Positions 44,174 to 52,336 of a stretch of 64,000 bases of DNA are shown here, one piece after another. The DNA is taken from positions 1 through 64,000 of the forward strand of contig JAHBXQ010000005.1 in assembly GCA_019636345.1 (NCBI GenBank). Direction: 5' to 3'. The first letter of the stretch is position 1. The number at the start of each line of letters is the position of its first letter. Made by a program: the position numbers and the translations under genes. The notes below the pieces were generated by a model, which saw nothing but the letters and a program-made list of their open reading frames with translations, was not told the DNA's origin and searched no databases. Source of the DNA: Pirellulales bacterium (GTDB taxonomy: Bacteria > Planctomycetota > Planctomycetia > Pirellulales > Lacipirellulaceae).

Positions 44174-44200
44174 TGATTCCAAACGGAAAGTGAAAAGCCA

Positions 44201-45535
44201 ATGGCCAGCATCGCCCGCGACAAGAACGGCACGCGGCGGATTTTGTTCGTCGCCCCCGACGGCAAGCGACCGACGATCCGACTGGGCAAGGTTTCGCAGC
44301 GGACCGCCGAAGGCGTCAAATACCGCGTCGAGCAATTGTTGGAATCGCTGCGCTTTGGCCGTTCGATGGATGCGGACCTCTCCGAGTGGGTTGTCGGGCT
44401 GGACCCGGACTTGGCCAAGAGATTCGCGGCGGTGGGCTTGATTGCGCCGCGCGAGCCGCGGGCGGTCAAGACTCTCGGCGAGCACCTGACCGAATACTTT
44501 GCCCGGCGAACCGACGTGAAGCCGAACACGCTCACGCACTGGAACCACACAAAGCGACTGTTGCTTGCCTACTTCGGCGCGGACCGGCCGTTGGCCGGCA
44601 TCACGGCCGGCGAGGCCCGCGACTGGGAACGCTGGCTGAAGACTGGCGAAGCCCGTGAGAATCGCTACGCCGGGCACAAGGCGACCGATGGGCTGGCCCC
44701 CAACACGGCCCGCAAGCGCGTCGCCAACGCCAAGCAGTTCTTTCAAGACGCGGTGCAACGCGAACTGCTTGCGCGGAATCCCTTTGCCGAACTCAAGGGA
44801 ACCGTCGGAAGCAACCGCGAGCGGGACCGCTTCATTGATCGCGCCACGGCGACGAAGATTCTGGACGCCTGCCCCGATGCCGAATGGCGTCTGATCTTCG
44901 CGTTGGCGCGGTATGCCGGACTGCGATGCCCGAGCGAACTTCTGGCGCTAACTTGGGCTGACGTGAACTGGGCCGAAAGCCGATTGCTGGTCCGCAGCGC
45001 CAAGACCGCGCACCACGAAGGCAAGGCGACGCGCCTTGTGCCGATCTTCCCCGAGCTGCGGCCGTATCTTGAACAAGTCTGGGACGAAGCCGAGCCGGGC
45101 GCACAGAACGTTGTCACGCGATACCGGGCCGCAAACGTCAACCTCCGGACCCAGCTAGAGCGAATCATCCGCCGGGCCGGGCTCGAATCGTGGCCCAAGC
45201 TGTTTCAGAATCTCCGCGCCAGCCGGGCGACGGAACTGGCCAGCGAGTTCCCCGCGCACGTCGCGGCGGCGTGGCTGGGCCACTCAACATTGGTGGCAAA
45301 CAAACACTACTGGCAAGTGACGGACGCCGATTTCGCCAAGGCCGCAGGGGGCGGCAGCGAAGCGGCGCAAAATGCGGCGCAGTCAGCGCACGCAGAGGGT
45401 CGCGGCGAGTCGCACGACGAACTGCCCGCGCAAAGAAAAGCCCCGGTTTTGCGAGGGTCTGCGCTTAGAAGCGAAACCGTGCAAAACCGGGGCATGGGCG
45501 GCACAAGACTCGAACTTGTGACCTCTACGGTGTGA
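44201..45535 (+). CDS. Tyrosine recombinase (integrase) of the element
   Basis: An integrase of 444 residues. The core-binding domain is at about 85-200 (LGEHLTEYFARRTDVKPNTL) and the catalytic domain at about 205-385. Active-site residues: R242 (ARYAGLRCPSELLAL), K268, R339 (KLFQNLRASRATEL, where box II His is Gln, Q336), H361 (AAWLGHSTLVANKHYW) and nucleophile Y370. The variant box is usual for planctomycete relatives. The 3' end runs into the tRNA-Val gene on the other strand: codons from 433 (GGTRLE) lie in the 21-bp att repeat, and the last six residues LVTSTV come from host tRNA sequence. On excision the tail would be replaced (see 39168-39346). Confidence 0.93.
   Translation: MASIARDKNGTRRILFVAPDGKRPTIRLGKVSQRTAEGVKYRVEQLLESLRFGRSMDADLSEWVVGLDPDLAKRFAAVGLIAPREPRAVKTLGEHLTEYFARRTDVKPNTLTHWNHTKRLLLAYFGADRPLAGITAGEARDWERWLKTGEARENRYAGHKATDGLAPNTARKRVANAKQFFQDAVQRELLARNPFAELKGTVGSNRERDRFIDRATATKILDACPDAEWRLIFALARYAGLRCPSELLALTWADVNWAESRLLVRSAKTAHHEGKATRLVPIFPELRPYLEQVWDEAEPGAQNVVTRYRAANVNLRTQLERIIRRAGLESWPKLFQNLRASRATELASEFPAHVAAAWLGHSTLVANKHYWQVTDADFAKAAGGGSEAAQNAAQSAHAEGRGESHDELPAQRKAPVLRGSALRSETVQNRGMGGTRLELVTSTV
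45495..45515. repeat. Right attachment repeat of the integrative element (21 bp)
   Basis: Identical to 39147-39167. It is the 3' end of the tRNA-Val gene and at the same time the end of the integrase reading frame. The tRNA on this side is complete, so integration left a functional tRNA. Confidence 0.92.
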
Positions 45536-45568
45536 ACGTAGCGCTCTAACCAACTGAGCTAGCCGCCC
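45495..45568 (-). tRNA. tRNA-Val (anticodon CAC)
   Basis: 74 nt on the minus strand without encoded CCA. Acceptor stem GGGCGGC/GCCGCCC, discriminator A (45495), D arm GCTCAGTTGGTTAGAGC, anticodon stem CTACG/CGTAG with loop TTCACAC (anticodon CAC, reading GUG), T arm with TTCGAGT. It is the integration site of the element; its last 21 nt are duplicated at 39147. Confidence 0.95.
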
Positions 45569-45628
45569 GGGGCGATGCGTGATTTTAGCCGAGCGGCGCG
45601 GCGTCGGCTAGCGGGGCCCGCGGGGGGT

Positions 45629-45973
45629 TCAATCCGTGGGCTCTTCCGGGCGGGGGGCGTCGGCTGGGGGCTGTTCGGCGGGCGGGTCGGCGGCGGGCGA
45701 CGCGGCGGGGGTCAGCGGTTCGACGTCGCGGAACTCCGGGTAGTGCTGCAATCGTTGCGGCTTCGGCGGTTCGCTGTAGATCGCGCTGTTGATGTCGTTT
45801 TGGATCCCGCTCAGGTTGCGGCGGAACTCGGCGAAGGCCTTGCCCCAGTGGCGAGCCTTCTCAGGAAGTTCGCCGCCGTAGAGCAGCAGCGCGATCACCG
45901 CCAAGAGCAACATCTCGCCCGGCCCTGGACTCCACATCGCCAGGAGCGGATCGTGGGGCGAGGCGAGGAGCAT
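45629..45973 (-). CDS. TatA/TatB-like protein with proline-rich tail
   Basis: A 114-residue twin-arginine translocase-type protein. The N-terminal helix (GEMLLLAVIALLLYGGELPE) is followed by the amphipathic helix (KARHWGKAFAEFRRNLSGIQ) of the TatA/B family, where the glycine and ELPE hinge are visible. The C-terminus is acidic and proline/alanine-rich (TPAASPAADPPAEQPPADAP). ATG 45973 is taken; 45937 is an alternative. A second TatA gene lies just upstream on the same strand. The many TAT-exported enzymes in this window fit a need for Tat components, but TatC is not seen here. Whether it is TatA or TatB cannot be decided. Confidence 0.82.
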   Translation of the reverse strand: MLLASPHDPLLAMWSPGPGEMLLLAVIALLLYGGELPEKARHWGKAFAEFRRNLSGIQNDINSAIYSEPPKPQRLQHYPEFRDVEPLTPAASPAADPPAEQPPADAPRPEEPTD

Positions 45974-46113
45974 GGCTGCTGAACAGTGAGACGGGGAAAC
46001 TAAACCGTCGCGATGCCGACAACAAGCTCGCATCGCACGCAAGCTTGCCGACTGCGACCTCAGTCCTTTGACGCCGAAAGCAGGGCGACTATTGTCCGCG
46101 GGGGCGCAGGTCG

Positions 46114-46326
46114 CTACGCCTTGGTGTGGGACGAATCGCGACCATCCTCGATCCGGGCGTTGGGATCGGCGTCATCCCCTTTGAGCCCCTTCTTGAACTC
46201 GGTGACCCCTTCGCCCAGCGAACGCATCACGGACGGCAGGCGGTTGCCGAACAACAACAGCACGATGAAGCCCAATATGATGAGCTGCGTCGGCCCGGGC
46301 GAAAAGAACGCGAATAGAGCGGGCAT
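46114..46326 (-). CDS. tatA: TatA-like twin-arginine translocase subunit
   Basis: A small protein of 70 residues: transmembrane helix (GPTQLIILGFIVLLLFGNRLP) and amphipathic helix (SVMRSLGEGVTEFKKGLKGD), the classic TatA pattern with LFGxxLP hinge and FKKG. The short charged tail is normal. ATG 46326 has cgagg upstream. TatA forms the pore for folded, cofactor-containing proteins such as NapA. It is 140 bp upstream of the longer Tat-like gene and may be co-transcribed with it. Confidence 0.9.
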   Translation of the reverse strand: MPALFAFFSPGPTQLIILGFIVLLLFGNRLPSVMRSLGEGVTEFKKGLKGDDADPNARIEDGRDSSHTKA

Positions 46327-46597
46327 GAAGACCTCGGTGTGCGAATCGCACAAAGCGATGGCGCGGGAGTGACGGCGAACGGCAAATGCGGGGGCCGACG
46401 TCGACGCGAGAGCCCGCAGCAATCAATTCTAGTGGGGCCCCGGGGCAAGTCAAACCGGCAACCGGGCTGCACCCCGGCCCGCTGCAAGCCGCACGACACG
46501 CGAATTCCTGCGGGTTCTCGCCGAGCGGGGAGGCCGATTGCACGCGGTCCGCGGGGACCCGGGAGAGGTCCGCCCAGGCGGGACGCTGCGGCGTCGC

Positions 46598-48451
46598 CTA
46601 CTGCGGGCCGCTGCGCCACTCGCGGCGTCGGGCCAGTTCGGTCTCGGGCTCCATCGGCAGGTAGCGATAGTACGCCTCGAGCGACAAGGCCGCGATCGCG
46701 GTCGTGTAGACCTGGCCGCCGCAACCGCCCCACAGCGTGCTCGCGGGCCAACTGCCGTCGGTTCGCTGCTGCGCGAGCAGCGTCCGCACGAGCCCGTCGT
46801 TCCACCGCTGCCAAGCCGCCTTGGCCACGGGAGATCGATCCTGTTCGCGGCAGAGCGCGAGAGTCGCATAGTACCAATAGTACAGGTTCGCTTCCCCGCT
46901 GCCGGGGAGCTCTCCCAGCAAGGTTGCAGCGGCTTCGCCGTAGCAGCCGTCGTCGACCGCGCCCCCCAAGCGGTCGACGAGCAGCTGTCGGCAGAACAGT
47001 CCTTCGGCGGTCATCGACGTGGTCGGGCGGCTGTCGGGGCGATAGCTGGCGAGCCCCCCCGAGGCGCCGCGCGTGACGCTGCGCATGAATCGATCGGCGC
47101 GGGTCCAAACGACCGCCGGCACGTCCAGCCCCGCGAGATCGGCGCTCTTAAGCGCCATCAACTGCCAACCGAGTTGGCTGGTGTCGCCCGGCATGCCGGG
47201 CCAGTAGCGCCAGCTTCCGTCCTGCGGGTTCTGCGTTGCGACCGAATGCCCCGCGGCCGCGGCGGCGACCCGGCGCAATCGCGCGTCGCGCGTGATGGCA
47301 TACGCCTCGCATACGGCGAGCGTGGCCATCGAATGGCAGTACGTGCGGTCGAACGTGGTCGCCTCGCCGGCGAGCGATCCGTCGTGGGCCTGCAGCGCAG
47401 CAAGCCAGTCGAGTCCCCGCGCGACGTGGCGGGCGTACTCTCCGCCCTGATGCGTGTGCCCGCTGCCGAGAAAGGCGAGCAGCGCCAGCCCCGTGACGGC
47501 CGAGTCGGCGCGGCTCCCCGTGCCGGCTCGATCGTGGCCCAAGAGCGTGCGTCGTTCGCCGCCGGCGCCGAAGCGAGCGGCGTTCCACCGCCCGTCGGGA
47601 TCTTGCGCGGCGGCCAACCATGCCAAAGCCGACCGGACGGCCTGTTCGGTCTGGGCGTTGCCCCCGCGGCGCGCGACAATCTCGGCCCGATCGGGGCTGA
47701 ATCGCGCCGCGTACGTCGGCGGCGCCACGGGAGGCGTCGGGCGCGGAGCGGGCTGCTGCGGAGTCGATGCGGACGGCTTGGGCGCAGGAGCTTCTGCCGC
47801 GGTCGACGGCGGCGGCTCCGTTGGCGGCGGCTCGACCGCCGTGTCGACGGACGGCTCCGCTTGCTTGTCGCTCGGGGACTGCGCAGGGGCGGGCTCGGGT
47901 TGCGGCGAGGGCAAGAGCGGCGGCGCGGACAGCGGCTCCGGTGGAGTCGGCGTCGATTCGGGCGGCGGGGACGGGGCTTCGGAAGGCGGCGGTTCGGCGT
48001 ACTGTTCGTCGGTCGGTTCGACGGGAGCGTCCTCGGCAGGCGTCGGCTCGGGCAGCGCCAGCGGCGGCGGTTCCAGCCGTGCCGGGTCTTGCGGGCGTTC
48101 CCACTTTGGCAGCGTTTCCGCCTTGGCCGGGACGACCTCGGCCGGCAACTCCGCGGGAAGCAGCGCGACGCGGATTGGTTCGTCGGGGCCTTCGCCGGGG
48201 ACGCCCGAGACGATTTGCACGGCGGTCGCCAGCACGACCAGCACGACGTGAACCCACAACGACAGCAGGGCGCATTTCCGCCAGGCGCTCGCTTTGCGCA
48301 ATCGAGTGCGCAGCAACAGCGCCACGCCCGCGGACCCCGCGGCCAAGACGAACCAGATCGCCAGCCAGCGATTCCACCCCAGCGGCAGCCAAGCCACCGG
48401 CGGGGAGAACCGCTCGGCGAATGCGATGATTGGGACGGCGCCCGCGGGCAT
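46598..48451 (-). CDS. Membrane-anchored, proline-rich protein with squalene-cyclase-like toroid domain (TonB position)
   Basis: A protein of 617 residues. Two hydrophobic helices (PLGWNRWLAIWFVLAAGSAG and CALLSLWVHVVLVVLATAVQ) are followed by about 130 residues rich in Pro, Glu and Ala (e.g. EPPPSEAPSPPPESTPTPPE), and then by an alpha/alpha toroid of prenyltransferase/squalene-cyclase repeats (about 275-600; repeats such as AQDPDGRWNAARFG, NPQDGSWRYWPGMPG, QRTDGSWPASTLWGG). The catalytic DXDD of hopene cyclases is absent, so it is no hopanoid enzyme. It is the last gene after ExbB and ExbD homologues and has TonB-like topology (helix, proline linker, periplasmic domain), so it may be the energy-transducing partner. 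Its ATG lies 3 bp after the exbD stop. Confidence 0.8.
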   Translation of the reverse strand: MPAGAVPIIAFAERFSPPVAWLPLGWNRWLAIWFVLAAGSAGVALLLRTRLRKASAWRKCALLSLWVHVVLVVLATAVQIVSGVPGEGPDEPIRVALLPAELPAEVVPAKAETLPKWERPQDPARLEPPPLALPEPTPAEDAPVEPTDEQYAEPPPSEAPSPPPESTPTPPEPLSAPPLLPSPQPEPAPAQSPSDKQAEPSVDTAVEPPPTEPPPSTAAEAPAPKPSASTPQQPAPRPTPPVAPPTYAARFSPDRAEIVARRGGNAQTEQAVRSALAWLAAAQDPDGRWNAARFGAGGERRTLLGHDRAGTGSRADSAVTGLALLAFLGSGHTHQGGEYARHVARGLDWLAALQAHDGSLAGEATTFDRTYCHSMATLAVCEAYAITRDARLRRVAAAAAGHSVATQNPQDGSWRYWPGMPGDTSQLGWQLMALKSADLAGLDVPAVVWTRADRFMRSVTRGASGGLASYRPDSRPTTSMTAEGLFCRQLLVDRLGGAVDDGCYGEAAATLLGELPGSGEANLYYWYYATLALCREQDRSPVAKAAWQRWNDGLVRTLLAQQRTDGSWPASTLWGGCGGQVYTTAIAALSLEAYYRYLPMEPETELARRREWRSGPQ

Positions 48452-48454
48452 GTG

Positions 48455-48883
48455 CTACTGCCTCGTCACGGGGCGATCGGCGACGCGGACGCTGACCGAC
48501 AGTTCGGCGATCCGGGCCTGTTGGCACGCGGCCAGCGCCGCCGCGACATGCTGGAATGCACAGGCCGCGTCTCCGCGAATGATCACGGCCAGCCCTGGGT
48601 AGTCGTCCCGGGCTTTGGTCAGCCGCGCTGCGAGTTCCTCCGCGCTCGCCCCCTGGCCGTCAAGCAAGCACCTCCCGTCGGCGAGCACGACGATCTCGCG
48701 AGCCTGAGGCTTGGCGGTCATGGCGGTCGCTTGCGGCACCTCGGGCAGATTGACGCTGACGTCGTGCTCCAACTCGGCGAACTTCGTCGCGACCATGAAA
48801 AACACGATCAACTGAAACACCACGTCGATCATCGGCGTGAGGTTCAGTTGCGGCGTTTCGTCGTGCTGCAATTTCAGCGGCAT
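48455..48883 (-). CDS. ExbD/TolR family protein
   Basis: A protein of 142 residues with a single N-terminal helix: PQLNLTPMIDVVFQLIVFFM, which contains the conserved Asp (PMIDV) used for proton coupling, followed by a periplasmic domain (REIVVLADGRCLLDGQGASA, AVIIRGDAACAFQHVAAAL). ExbD/TolR work with ExbB/TolQ as a proton-driven motor for TonB or TolA. Here the adjacent genes are an ExbB homologue and the cyclase-fold protein, indicating a TonB-like system with an unusual effector. Confidence 0.93.
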   Translation of the reverse strand: MPLKLQHDETPQLNLTPMIDVVFQLIVFFMVATKFAELEHDVSVNLPEVPQATAMTAKPQAREIVVLADGRCLLDGQGASAEELAARLTKARDDYPGLAVIIRGDAACAFQHVAAALAACQQARIAELSVSVRVADRPVTRQ

Positions 48884-49003
48884 GAGGCTCGTCCGAAATC
48901 CGAAGTTCGATACTCGTAACTAGACCGAAAGCGAATCTCGCAAACCGCGATCTCGATTCGCTGCGTGAGGTCGCTTGTCGCAAAGCGACTATTGCCGCGC
49001 ATG

Positions 49004-49789
49004 CTACGCCGCCTTCTTCGGTTTGCGGTTGCGGCGGTCTTCGATCCCCTCGGCCGAGATCAGATTGACGAGTTCCTGGCCGTTGCGATCGATCTCCATC
49101 ACGAGCGCGTCGACGCGCCCCACGAAGAACAGGTACAGGATCAGCGCGGGAATCGCGACCAACAATCCGGCCGCGGTCGACAGGAGCGCCCCGCTGATGC
49201 CGCCGGCGAGCATTTCGGGTCGGCCCATCGCGCCGCTCGAGGCGATCGCGTTGAACGCCTCGATCATCCCCCACACCGTCCCCAACAGTCCGAACAGCGG
49301 GCAGACGGTCGCCACGCCGTTGATGACGCGGAGGAACTTGCGCATTTCATTGGCGGCCCGCTCCCCTTCGTCGAGCACGGCTTGCTCGACCTCGACGGCC
49401 GGTTTGCCCCACTTTCGCAAGGCCGCCTCGAACACGTCGGCGGTCAGGCTGCCGTTTTCCTGGCAATACAGGAGCGACTCGTGCCGATCGAGGGCTCCTT
49501 CGCTCACCTGGAGCAGGAATCGCTCGACGAACAATTTGGGCGCGATCCGACTGCGGCGAAGACTGAAGGCGCGCTCGAACACCACCAGCACCAGCACGAA
49601 CGAGCAGAGCCCGATCGGCGCCACCCACGGCCCGCCGCCGGAGAGGACGCTCCACAGGCTGGTCGTCGGGATCGGCGTCGCGTCCCCGTCAGCGGCTCGC
49701 GCGGCGGTCGGCCCCAGGATGGCCGCCAGCAACGAGAGGAGGACGACCAACCGACGCGGAGTTCGAGGATGACGAAGTTCGGAGTTCAT
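49004..49789 (-). CDS. ExbB/TolQ/MotA family proton channel protein
   Basis: A 261-residue membrane protein. Signal-like N-terminus (RRLVVLLSLLAAILGPTAARA), first membrane helix (WVAPIGLCSFVLVLVVFERA), a cytoplasmic region, then the conserved ExbB core in NGVATVCPLFGLLGTVWGMI and GGISGALLSTAAGLLVAIPA. It forms the inner-membrane proton channel with ExbD. ATG 49789 is preferred over the longer ORF start at 49849. It lies 72 bp downstream of the TPR protein gene and 120 bp before exbD, all on one strand, probably one transcript. Confidence 0.92.
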   Translation of the reverse strand: MNSELRHPRTPRRLVVLLSLLAAILGPTAARAADGDATPIPTTSLWSVLSGGGPWVAPIGLCSFVLVLVVFERAFSLRRSRIAPKLFVERFLLQVSEGALDRHESLLYCQENGSLTADVFEAALRKWGKPAVEVEQAVLDEGERAANEMRKFLRVINGVATVCPLFGLLGTVWGMIEAFNAIASSGAMGRPEMLAGGISGALLSTAAGLLVAIPALILYLFFVGRVDALVMEIDRNGQELVNLISAEGIEDRRNRKPKKAA

Positions 49790-49861
49790 GGTCTTGCGTC
49801 TCTTGAAATCAATCCGCGGACTGATGGTTGGCGACGGGCTGCGGTGCACGACTTGGCAATC

Positions 49862-51241
49862 TCATCGGCGGAGAGTCTGTTCGACGAACGCGCTGCGCGC
49901 TTGAAGCTGCGTAGCCGACTCTGTCCTCGCGAATCGCCGGGCGGCGTCGGCGTAGACCTGAGCCGCTTCTTGCCAGCGGCCTTCCAGTTCCCAGCACTTG
50001 CCGCATTGCAGCGCCGCTCGGGCTTGCCACTCGGCGTGACGGTGTCCGTCGACGGCTTGCTGATACGCAACGCGGGCCTCGGCGTAGGCCCGCTGGTGAA
50101 AGTAGGATTCGCCGATCATCCATTGGGCCATCGCCGCCGTCTCGCTCCCCTGGGCCGCCGGGTCGTCGAGGACTTGGCGATAGGCCCCGCGAGCAGCCGG
50201 GAACTCCCCCCGCCCGGCAAGCGCCCTGCCCCGCAGGTAGTTGGCCTCGTACGCGAGCGGAAACTGAGGCCACCGCCACTCGAGCCAATCGAGCGCCACG
50301 AGGACGTCGTCCCACCGCAATCGCGCTGCCTCAAGCTGCGCCAGCCGCAACGGCGCCAGGGCAGTCCACGGCTCCTTGAGCGCCGCAGTCCGCAAAGCGA
50401 CTTGCCCGAACAACTCGCGGGCCAGTTCGTCCTCCCCCTGGCGATAGGCGATCTCCGCGCGCCAGAACTCCGCCTGAGCCCGCAACGGGTCGCCGGGACG
50501 CTCGGCTCGCAGCCGGTCAAGCGTCGCCGCCGCGGCTTGTTCGTCTCGGTCGGCAAGTTCCAGTTGGCTTTGCAGATAGAGCGTGAATTGACGCAGCTCG
50601 CGGCGACGCGCGACGGTTTCCTCCGCGCCTGGCGTAGCATCGAGCCGCGCCAGCAACTCGCCGGTCCTTTGTCGTCCGGCCTCGCGACGGTCCGCCTGCC
50701 GATCGAGCCACGCAAGCCAGTACGAAGCTTCCATGGCGAGAAGGCCGGTCGGCTCCGTGACGGCGGCCACGGCGAAATGCTCGCCCGCCTCTGCATAGGC
50801 TTGTTGCTCGCGCAAGAGCGCGGCCAACTCGAAATGCCGCCAAGCCTTCTCCGTCGCAGCGTCGCCGTGATCGTCGGCTGACGAAGTCTCGGCGTCGTCG
50901 GTCGCGGGAATCTTTGCCAGCAATTCGCGATAGATCGCGACGGCGTCGGAAGTTTGTCCCAATCGCCGATGGAGCCTGGCGATCCGCGCGAGCAACTCGC
51001 AGCGTGCGGCCTCGTCGGACTCGCCAAGCGATCGCCGCAAGAGCGCAATTGCCCCGTCGTAGTTGCCCGCCTCCTCAAGGCGCCGCGATTGGAGCTCGAC
51101 CGTCGCAGAAATCGGAGGGGCGGAATCCGCCGCGACGGCAGTCCCCGCGAGCTCGCCGGCCGAGGCGATCGATGCCGCAAACGCGACCGTTCCGACCAGG
51201 ACGGTCGGTGCGAGTCGGCAAATTCGCGGCAAGAGGTTCAT
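49862..51241 (-). CDS. TPR-repeat exported protein
   Basis: A protein of 459 residues with a signal peptide (ICRLAPTVLVGTVAFAASIA). Helical tetratricopeptide-type repeats run along the chain, e.g. RLEEAGNYDGAIALLRRSLG, RLGQTSDAVAIYRELLAKIP, REQQAYAEAGEHFAVAAVTE, GRGEFPAARGAYRQVLDDPA and FHQRAYAEARVAYQQAVDGH. It is the first gene of the leftward exbB-exbD-cyclase operon. In Tol-Pal-type systems a TPR protein (CpoB/YbgF) plays an analogous part, so it may couple the motor to envelope processes. ATG 51241 follows aacctctt-type sequence with no strong Shine-Dalgarno. Confidence 0.85.
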   Translation of the reverse strand: MNLLPRICRLAPTVLVGTVAFAASIASAGELAGTAVAADSAPPISATVELQSRRLEEAGNYDGAIALLRRSLGESDEAARCELLARIARLHRRLGQTSDAVAIYRELLAKIPATDDAETSSADDHGDAATEKAWRHFELAALLREQQAYAEAGEHFAVAAVTEPTGLLAMEASYWLAWLDRQADRREAGRQRTGELLARLDATPGAEETVARRRELRQFTLYLQSQLELADRDEQAAAATLDRLRAERPGDPLRAQAEFWRAEIAYRQGEDELARELFGQVALRTAALKEPWTALAPLRLAQLEAARLRWDDVLVALDWLEWRWPQFPLAYEANYLRGRALAGRGEFPAARGAYRQVLDDPAAQGSETAAMAQWMIGESYFHQRAYAEARVAYQQAVDGHRHAEWQARAALQCGKCWELEGRWQEAAQVYADAARRFARTESATQLQARSAFVEQTLRR

Positions 51242-51392
51242 CTCGCATCCTACGAAAACGGCTTGCCGAAACTTCCTTAACGAAGTCTCGGCAAGCCGGA
51301 GTTTGCGTGAATCGTCAAAGCGACCGTCGCGGAGACGGGATCGATGCCTCAAGCAGAAGCAAACCTTCCGTCGACCAACCGCCAGATCATCT

Positions 51393-51965
51393 TCACTGAG
51401 CCGGCACGCCGGCCGAGTCGTTGACGTTCCCCACCATGTGGAGGTGGTTGTGGTCGACGTAGATCACTTCACGTGCGTCTTCGTCTCGCAGCGTGTGCGG
51501 CACCGGCCAGCCGACGCGACGGACGTCCTCGAAGTACACCGTGCATTTGTAGTGAGCGTGGTGCTGCTGAGCAGGCCCGATCAGCGGATAGACACGGGGC
51601 GGATCGATGTAGTCGGCGATCTTCTCCTTGACGATCCGCACGTTGTTGCGGTTGCGTTCGAACAGCAAGGGGATGCCTCCCTGAACGGGCTGAGCCTTTT
51701 CCAGGGCTCGCATCACTTCGTCGTCGCTGGGGGGATCGAGGGCTACGATCTGGGCGCCCGAGGTGATCGGCCCCAAGATCGGCACGCGCTCGTAGCGTTC
51801 CTTCATCCAGAACGCATCTTCCTTTTCCTTCTGCTTGAGTGCAGGAACCGGAATCGGAAACGCGGCGATACCCAGACTGGGGCCCAAGTGGGTGCAGCCG
51901 GAACTGAACGCCGTGGAGCCGAGTACGGCCGCGACAAGCACGAGAGGGGCAGTTCTACGAGGCAT
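51393..51965 (-). CDS. Lipoprotein of unknown function
   Basis: A lipoprotein of 190 residues. The signal ends in a lipobox (GSTAFSSGC, Cys 24). The mature part has GPSLGIAAFPIPVPALKQKE, ERVPILGPITSGAQIVALDP and a His-rich C-terminal segment (AQQHHAHYKCTVYFEDVRRV, VIYVDHNHLHMVGN). It looks like an envelope protein of planctomycetes with no assigned domain. It is 151 bp downstream of the TPR operon start on the opposite side, i.e. upstream of that operon on the same strand, and might share its promoter region. Confidence 0.75.
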   Translation of the reverse strand: MPRRTAPLVLVAAVLGSTAFSSGCTHLGPSLGIAAFPIPVPALKQKEKEDAFWMKERYERVPILGPITSGAQIVALDPPSDDEVMRALEKAQPVQGGIPLLFERNRNNVRIVKEKIADYIDPPRVYPLIGPAQQHHAHYKCTVYFEDVRRVGWPVPHTLRDEDAREVIYVDHNHLHMVGNVNDSAGVPAQ

Positions 51966-52336
51966 CCTGCGAGCCCTTCACCATGAGTAATTCGTTGGCG
52001 GCGCCAGCCGTCCTGGCTGGTCGCCTCACGCGGGCGCGTCGCCCGCTGCTCGCGGCGGGCCGCGAGACTTTTTCCCTACAGAGACAAGTATCGAGCGAAT
52101 CTGGGTAGAACTTGCGGGTAAATCCGATTATTCCGGCGAAAGAAGCCGGGGGGCGTGCTAGCAAGCGACTCGTCGGAACCGCTCCGGGGGCGGAACCGCT
52201 CGACGCGGACGACTTGCGATCCCAGCTGCCTTGCCATTCCCCGAACGCCAATCGCCAGACGCCAACGAAAAAAACCCCTGCCAGCACAAAGCTGGCAGGG
52301 GCAGTTGTCGTCGCGAGAGTTCGGCAGCATCGGCGC
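51966..52336. other. Intergenic region with a terminator
   Basis: 371 bp between the lipoprotein start and the BON gene stop, both on the minus strand. Apart from the hairpin terminator at 52268-52301 no feature is recognised; the promoter of the lipoprotein gene should be at its left end. Confidence 0.5.
52268..52301 (-). terminator. Rho-independent terminator of the BON-domain gene
   Basis: Read on the minus strand: an 11-bp perfect stem (cccctgccagc, 52291-52301 paired with 52275-52285), loop of five bases, then seven T (52274-52268). It lies 36 bp after the stop of the BON gene. Confidence 0.92.

Larger units (their letters stand above)
39147..45515. mobile_element. Integrative element in tRNA-Val (about 6.35 kb)
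   Basis: Bounded by 21-bp direct repeats of the tRNA-Val 3' end, 6348 bp apart. It carries, left to right, a spare integrase 3' tail, a hypothetical DNA-binding-like protein, an iteron-like array, an excisionase-type HTH protein, a primase-helicase, two small zinc-ribbon proteins (one with an XRE-like HTH) and a tyrosine integrase next to the tRNA. There are no capsid, terminase, conjugation or relaxase genes, and no evident cargo. The layout (integrase, excisionase, primase) resembles phage satellites or small replicative integrative elements. It separates the respiratory block from the Tat/ExbB block. Confidence 0.9.

Noticed and set aside
39147-45515. Prophage or conjugative element
   Set aside because: No capsid, terminase, portal, relaxase or type IV secretion genes are present; only integration, excision and replication functions are seen.
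46598-48451. Squalene-hopene cyclase for hopanoid synthesis
   Set aside because: The catalytic DXDD and most QW-motif order are missing; membrane helices, proline linker and ExbBD neighbours point elsewhere.
46538-48919. A 793-codon plus-strand ORF opposite the cyclase-fold protein
   Set aside because: Its translation is Arg/Gly/Ala-rich with no domain; the opposite strand encodes a coherent membrane protein with repeats. It is a shadow of high GC.
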